From assembly GCA_016866415.1 (NCBI GenBank), contig VGML01000031.1, positions 1-15,030 on the forward strand: a stretch of 15,030 nt of DNA, read 5' to 3'. This document shows, one piece after another, positions 13,794 to 15,030 of this stretch; the stretch's first letter is position 1; each line of letters begins with the position of its first letter. Source of the DNA: Bacteroidota bacterium. Its GTDB lineage: Bacteria > Bacteroidota > Bacteroidia > Flavobacteriales_D > Crocinitomicaceae. The position numbers and the translations under genes were made by a program. The notes beneath the pieces are model-generated. The model saw nothing but the letters and a program-made list of their open reading frames with translations, made no database searches and had not been told where the DNA came from.

Positions 13794-15030
13794 ATGGATA
13801 AAGTTTCTTATGTCGGGAATGCAGATGTGAACGCAATAGATCACCTCTACAAACAATATCGTCAAGACCCTGAAAGTGTTGACATCGGATGGAAAAAGTT
13901 TTTCGAAGGTTTTGAATTTGCTCAAACTAACTTCGATGAGGGGGGAGCTATTCCTGAAAACTTCCAAAAAGAGTTTAAAGTATTGAATCTAATTAATGGC
14001 TATCGAACACGTGGGCATTTGTTTACAAAAACGAATCCAGTTCGCGAAAGGAGGAAATATTCTCCGACTTTGGCTATCGAGAATTTTGGTTTATCTGATT
14101 CAGATTTGGATGAAGTTTTTCAAGCGGGAGAAGAGATTGGAATTGGAACAGCGACATTAAGAAATATTATCAATCATCTCGAATTAACATATTGTCAATC
14201 GATTGGAATTGAGTTCACTTACATGCGCAATCCTGAACGTATTGAATGGTTCAAGAATAAAATCGAAATTACCAATCGTCCAGAATTTAACAAGGATAGA
14301 AAATTAAAAATCTTTAATAAACTTACTCAAGCATCTGGTTTTGAAGCTTTTTTGGGTAAGAAATTTGTTGGTCAAAAGCGTTTTTCAGTTGAAGGAGGAG
14401 AGGCTTTAATTCCGGCCTTAGATACGTTGGTTGAAAAAGGATCGGATCTTGGCGTTGAGTATTACGTAATGGGAATGGCTCATCGAGGACGATTGAACAC
14501 ATTAACCAATATTTTTCAGAAACGACCAAGAGATATATTTTCAGAATTTGAAGGAAAAGAATTTGATTTCGAATCAACATTCGACGGAGATGTAAAATAC
14601 CATCAAGGATTCACCTCACATATTACGTTAGCAAATAGCAAACAAATTGGAGTTACTCTAGCGCCAAATCCATCTCACTTAGAGGCTGTAAATACAGTTG
14701 TAGAAGGGATTTCAAGAGCTAAGATTGATCATGTCTATCACGATGAGAAAAAGGTTTGTCCGGTATTAATTCATGGTGATGCCGCTGTTGCTGGACAAGG
14801 GATTGTTTATGAAACGATTCAAATGGCTCATTTGGACGGTTACCGCGCTGGTGGTACAATACATATTGTTGTTAATAATCAAGTAGGATTTACAACTAAT
14901 TACTTGGATGGGCGATCTTCAACGTATTGTACCGATGTGGCAAAAACCACCTTGTGTCCAGTTTTTCATGTCAATGGTGACGATGTTGAAGCTGTTGTGC
15001 AAGCAATAGAAATCGCTATTGAATATCGTC
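13794..15030 (+). CDS. sucA: 2-oxoglutarate dehydrogenase E1 component, 3' end cut by the window
   Basis: This frame is open from the ATG at 13794 to the window edge (412 full codons of a protein usually a little over 900 residues). It decarboxylates 2-oxoglutarate with thiamine diphosphate and transfers the succinyl group to the E2 lipoyl domain in the TCA cycle. Residues 12-45 form the N-terminal E1 helix pair (AIDHLYKQYRQDP, WKKFFEGF) that contacts E2. Then come FSVEGGEALIP (about 197-207), MGMAHRGRLN (226-235), DVKYHQGF (266-273), NPSHLEAVN (292-300), GDAAVAGQG (328-336) and NNQVGFTT (361-368). The GDA...NNQ pair is the cofactor-binding motif. It has its own promoter and lies downstream of a strong terminator. 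The E2 gene is normally the next gene but is outside the window. Confidence 0.96.
   Translation, partial: MDKVSYVGNADVNAIDHLYKQYRQDPESVDIGWKKFFEGFEFAQTNFDEGGAIPENFQKEFKVLNLINGYRTRGHLFTKTNPVRERRKYSPTLAIENFGLSDSDLDEVFQAGEEIGIGTATLRNIINHLELTYCQSIGIEFTYMRNPERIEWFKNKIEITNRPEFNKDRKLKIFNKLTQASGFEAFLGKKFVGQKRFSVEGGEALIPALDTLVEKGSDLGVEYYVMGMAHRGRLNTLTNIFQKRPRDIFSEFEGKEFDFESTFDGDVKYHQGFTSHITLANSKQIGVTLAPNPSHLEAVNTVVEGISRAKIDHVYHDEKKVCPVLIHGDAAVAGQGIVYETIQMAHLDGYRAGGTIHIVVNNQVGFTTNYLDGRSSTYCTDVAKTTLCPVFHVNGDDVEAVVQAIEIAIEYR

Noticed and set aside
13776..13967. 63-codon minus-strand open frame at the sucA start
   Set aside because: It lies opposite the N-terminal E1 helices and across the promoter; the plus-strand frame has clear SucA homology patterns.
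14323..14580. 85-codon minus-strand open frame within sucA
   Set aside because: It is antisense to conserved SucA motifs (MGMAHRGRLN) and has no independent support.

Overview
The window looks like a chromosomal segment from a low-GC member of the Bacteroidota, most likely the Flavobacteriia. The evidence is a complete alternative complex III (ACIII) operon of the Bacteroidota type, A/T-rich leaders with almost no Shine-Dalgarno sequences, a promoter matching the Bacteroidota form (TTG - about 21 nt - TAnnTTTG), a small SPOR-domain protein and a protein that resembles a type IX secretion sorting domain. Genus placement (for example a Fluviicola/Crocinitomicaceae-like organism) is a guess.

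Layout. 1-374: a small secreted SPOR-domain protein on the minus strand. 375-577: divergent intergenic region. 578-12166: eight tightly packed plus-strand genes, with gaps of about 9-31 nt, in the order actA, actB, actC, actD, actE, actF, coxB, coxA. They end in a strong hairpin terminator at about 12189-12217. 12244-12924: an orphan OmpR/PhoB-type response regulator on the minus strand, convergent with the operon and sharing that terminator. 13128-13481: a 117-residue exported protein that is essentially one sorting-domain-like beta sandwich. After another strong terminator at about 13574-13600, the TCA-cycle gene sucA starts at 13794 behind a good Bacteroidota promoter and runs off the right edge.

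How the genes work together. ActB (FeS) and ActA/ActE (haem c), held by the membrane subunits ActC, ActF and ActD, should oxidise menaquinol and pass electrons through c-type haems to the CuA site of CoxB and then to the haem a / haem a3-CuB site of CoxA, where O2 is reduced. ActA carries an additional N-terminal monohaem domain, which is a plausible built-in electron carrier between the two complexes. CoxB carries two additional membrane segments. Both fit the published idea that ACIII and cytochrome aa3 act as a supercomplex in flavobacteria. SucA (2-oxoglutarate dehydrogenase E1) supplies NADH and succinyl-CoA further upstream in metabolism.

I see no clearly undescribed system. The respiratory cluster is known in kind. 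The items most worth a second look are the stand-alone sorting-domain-like protein, a perfect 12-bp inverted repeat of which one arm lies inside the sucA promoter, and repeat motifs between the orphan regulator and its divergent neighbour. There is no sign of mobile elements, CRISPR arrays, tRNA or rRNA genes.
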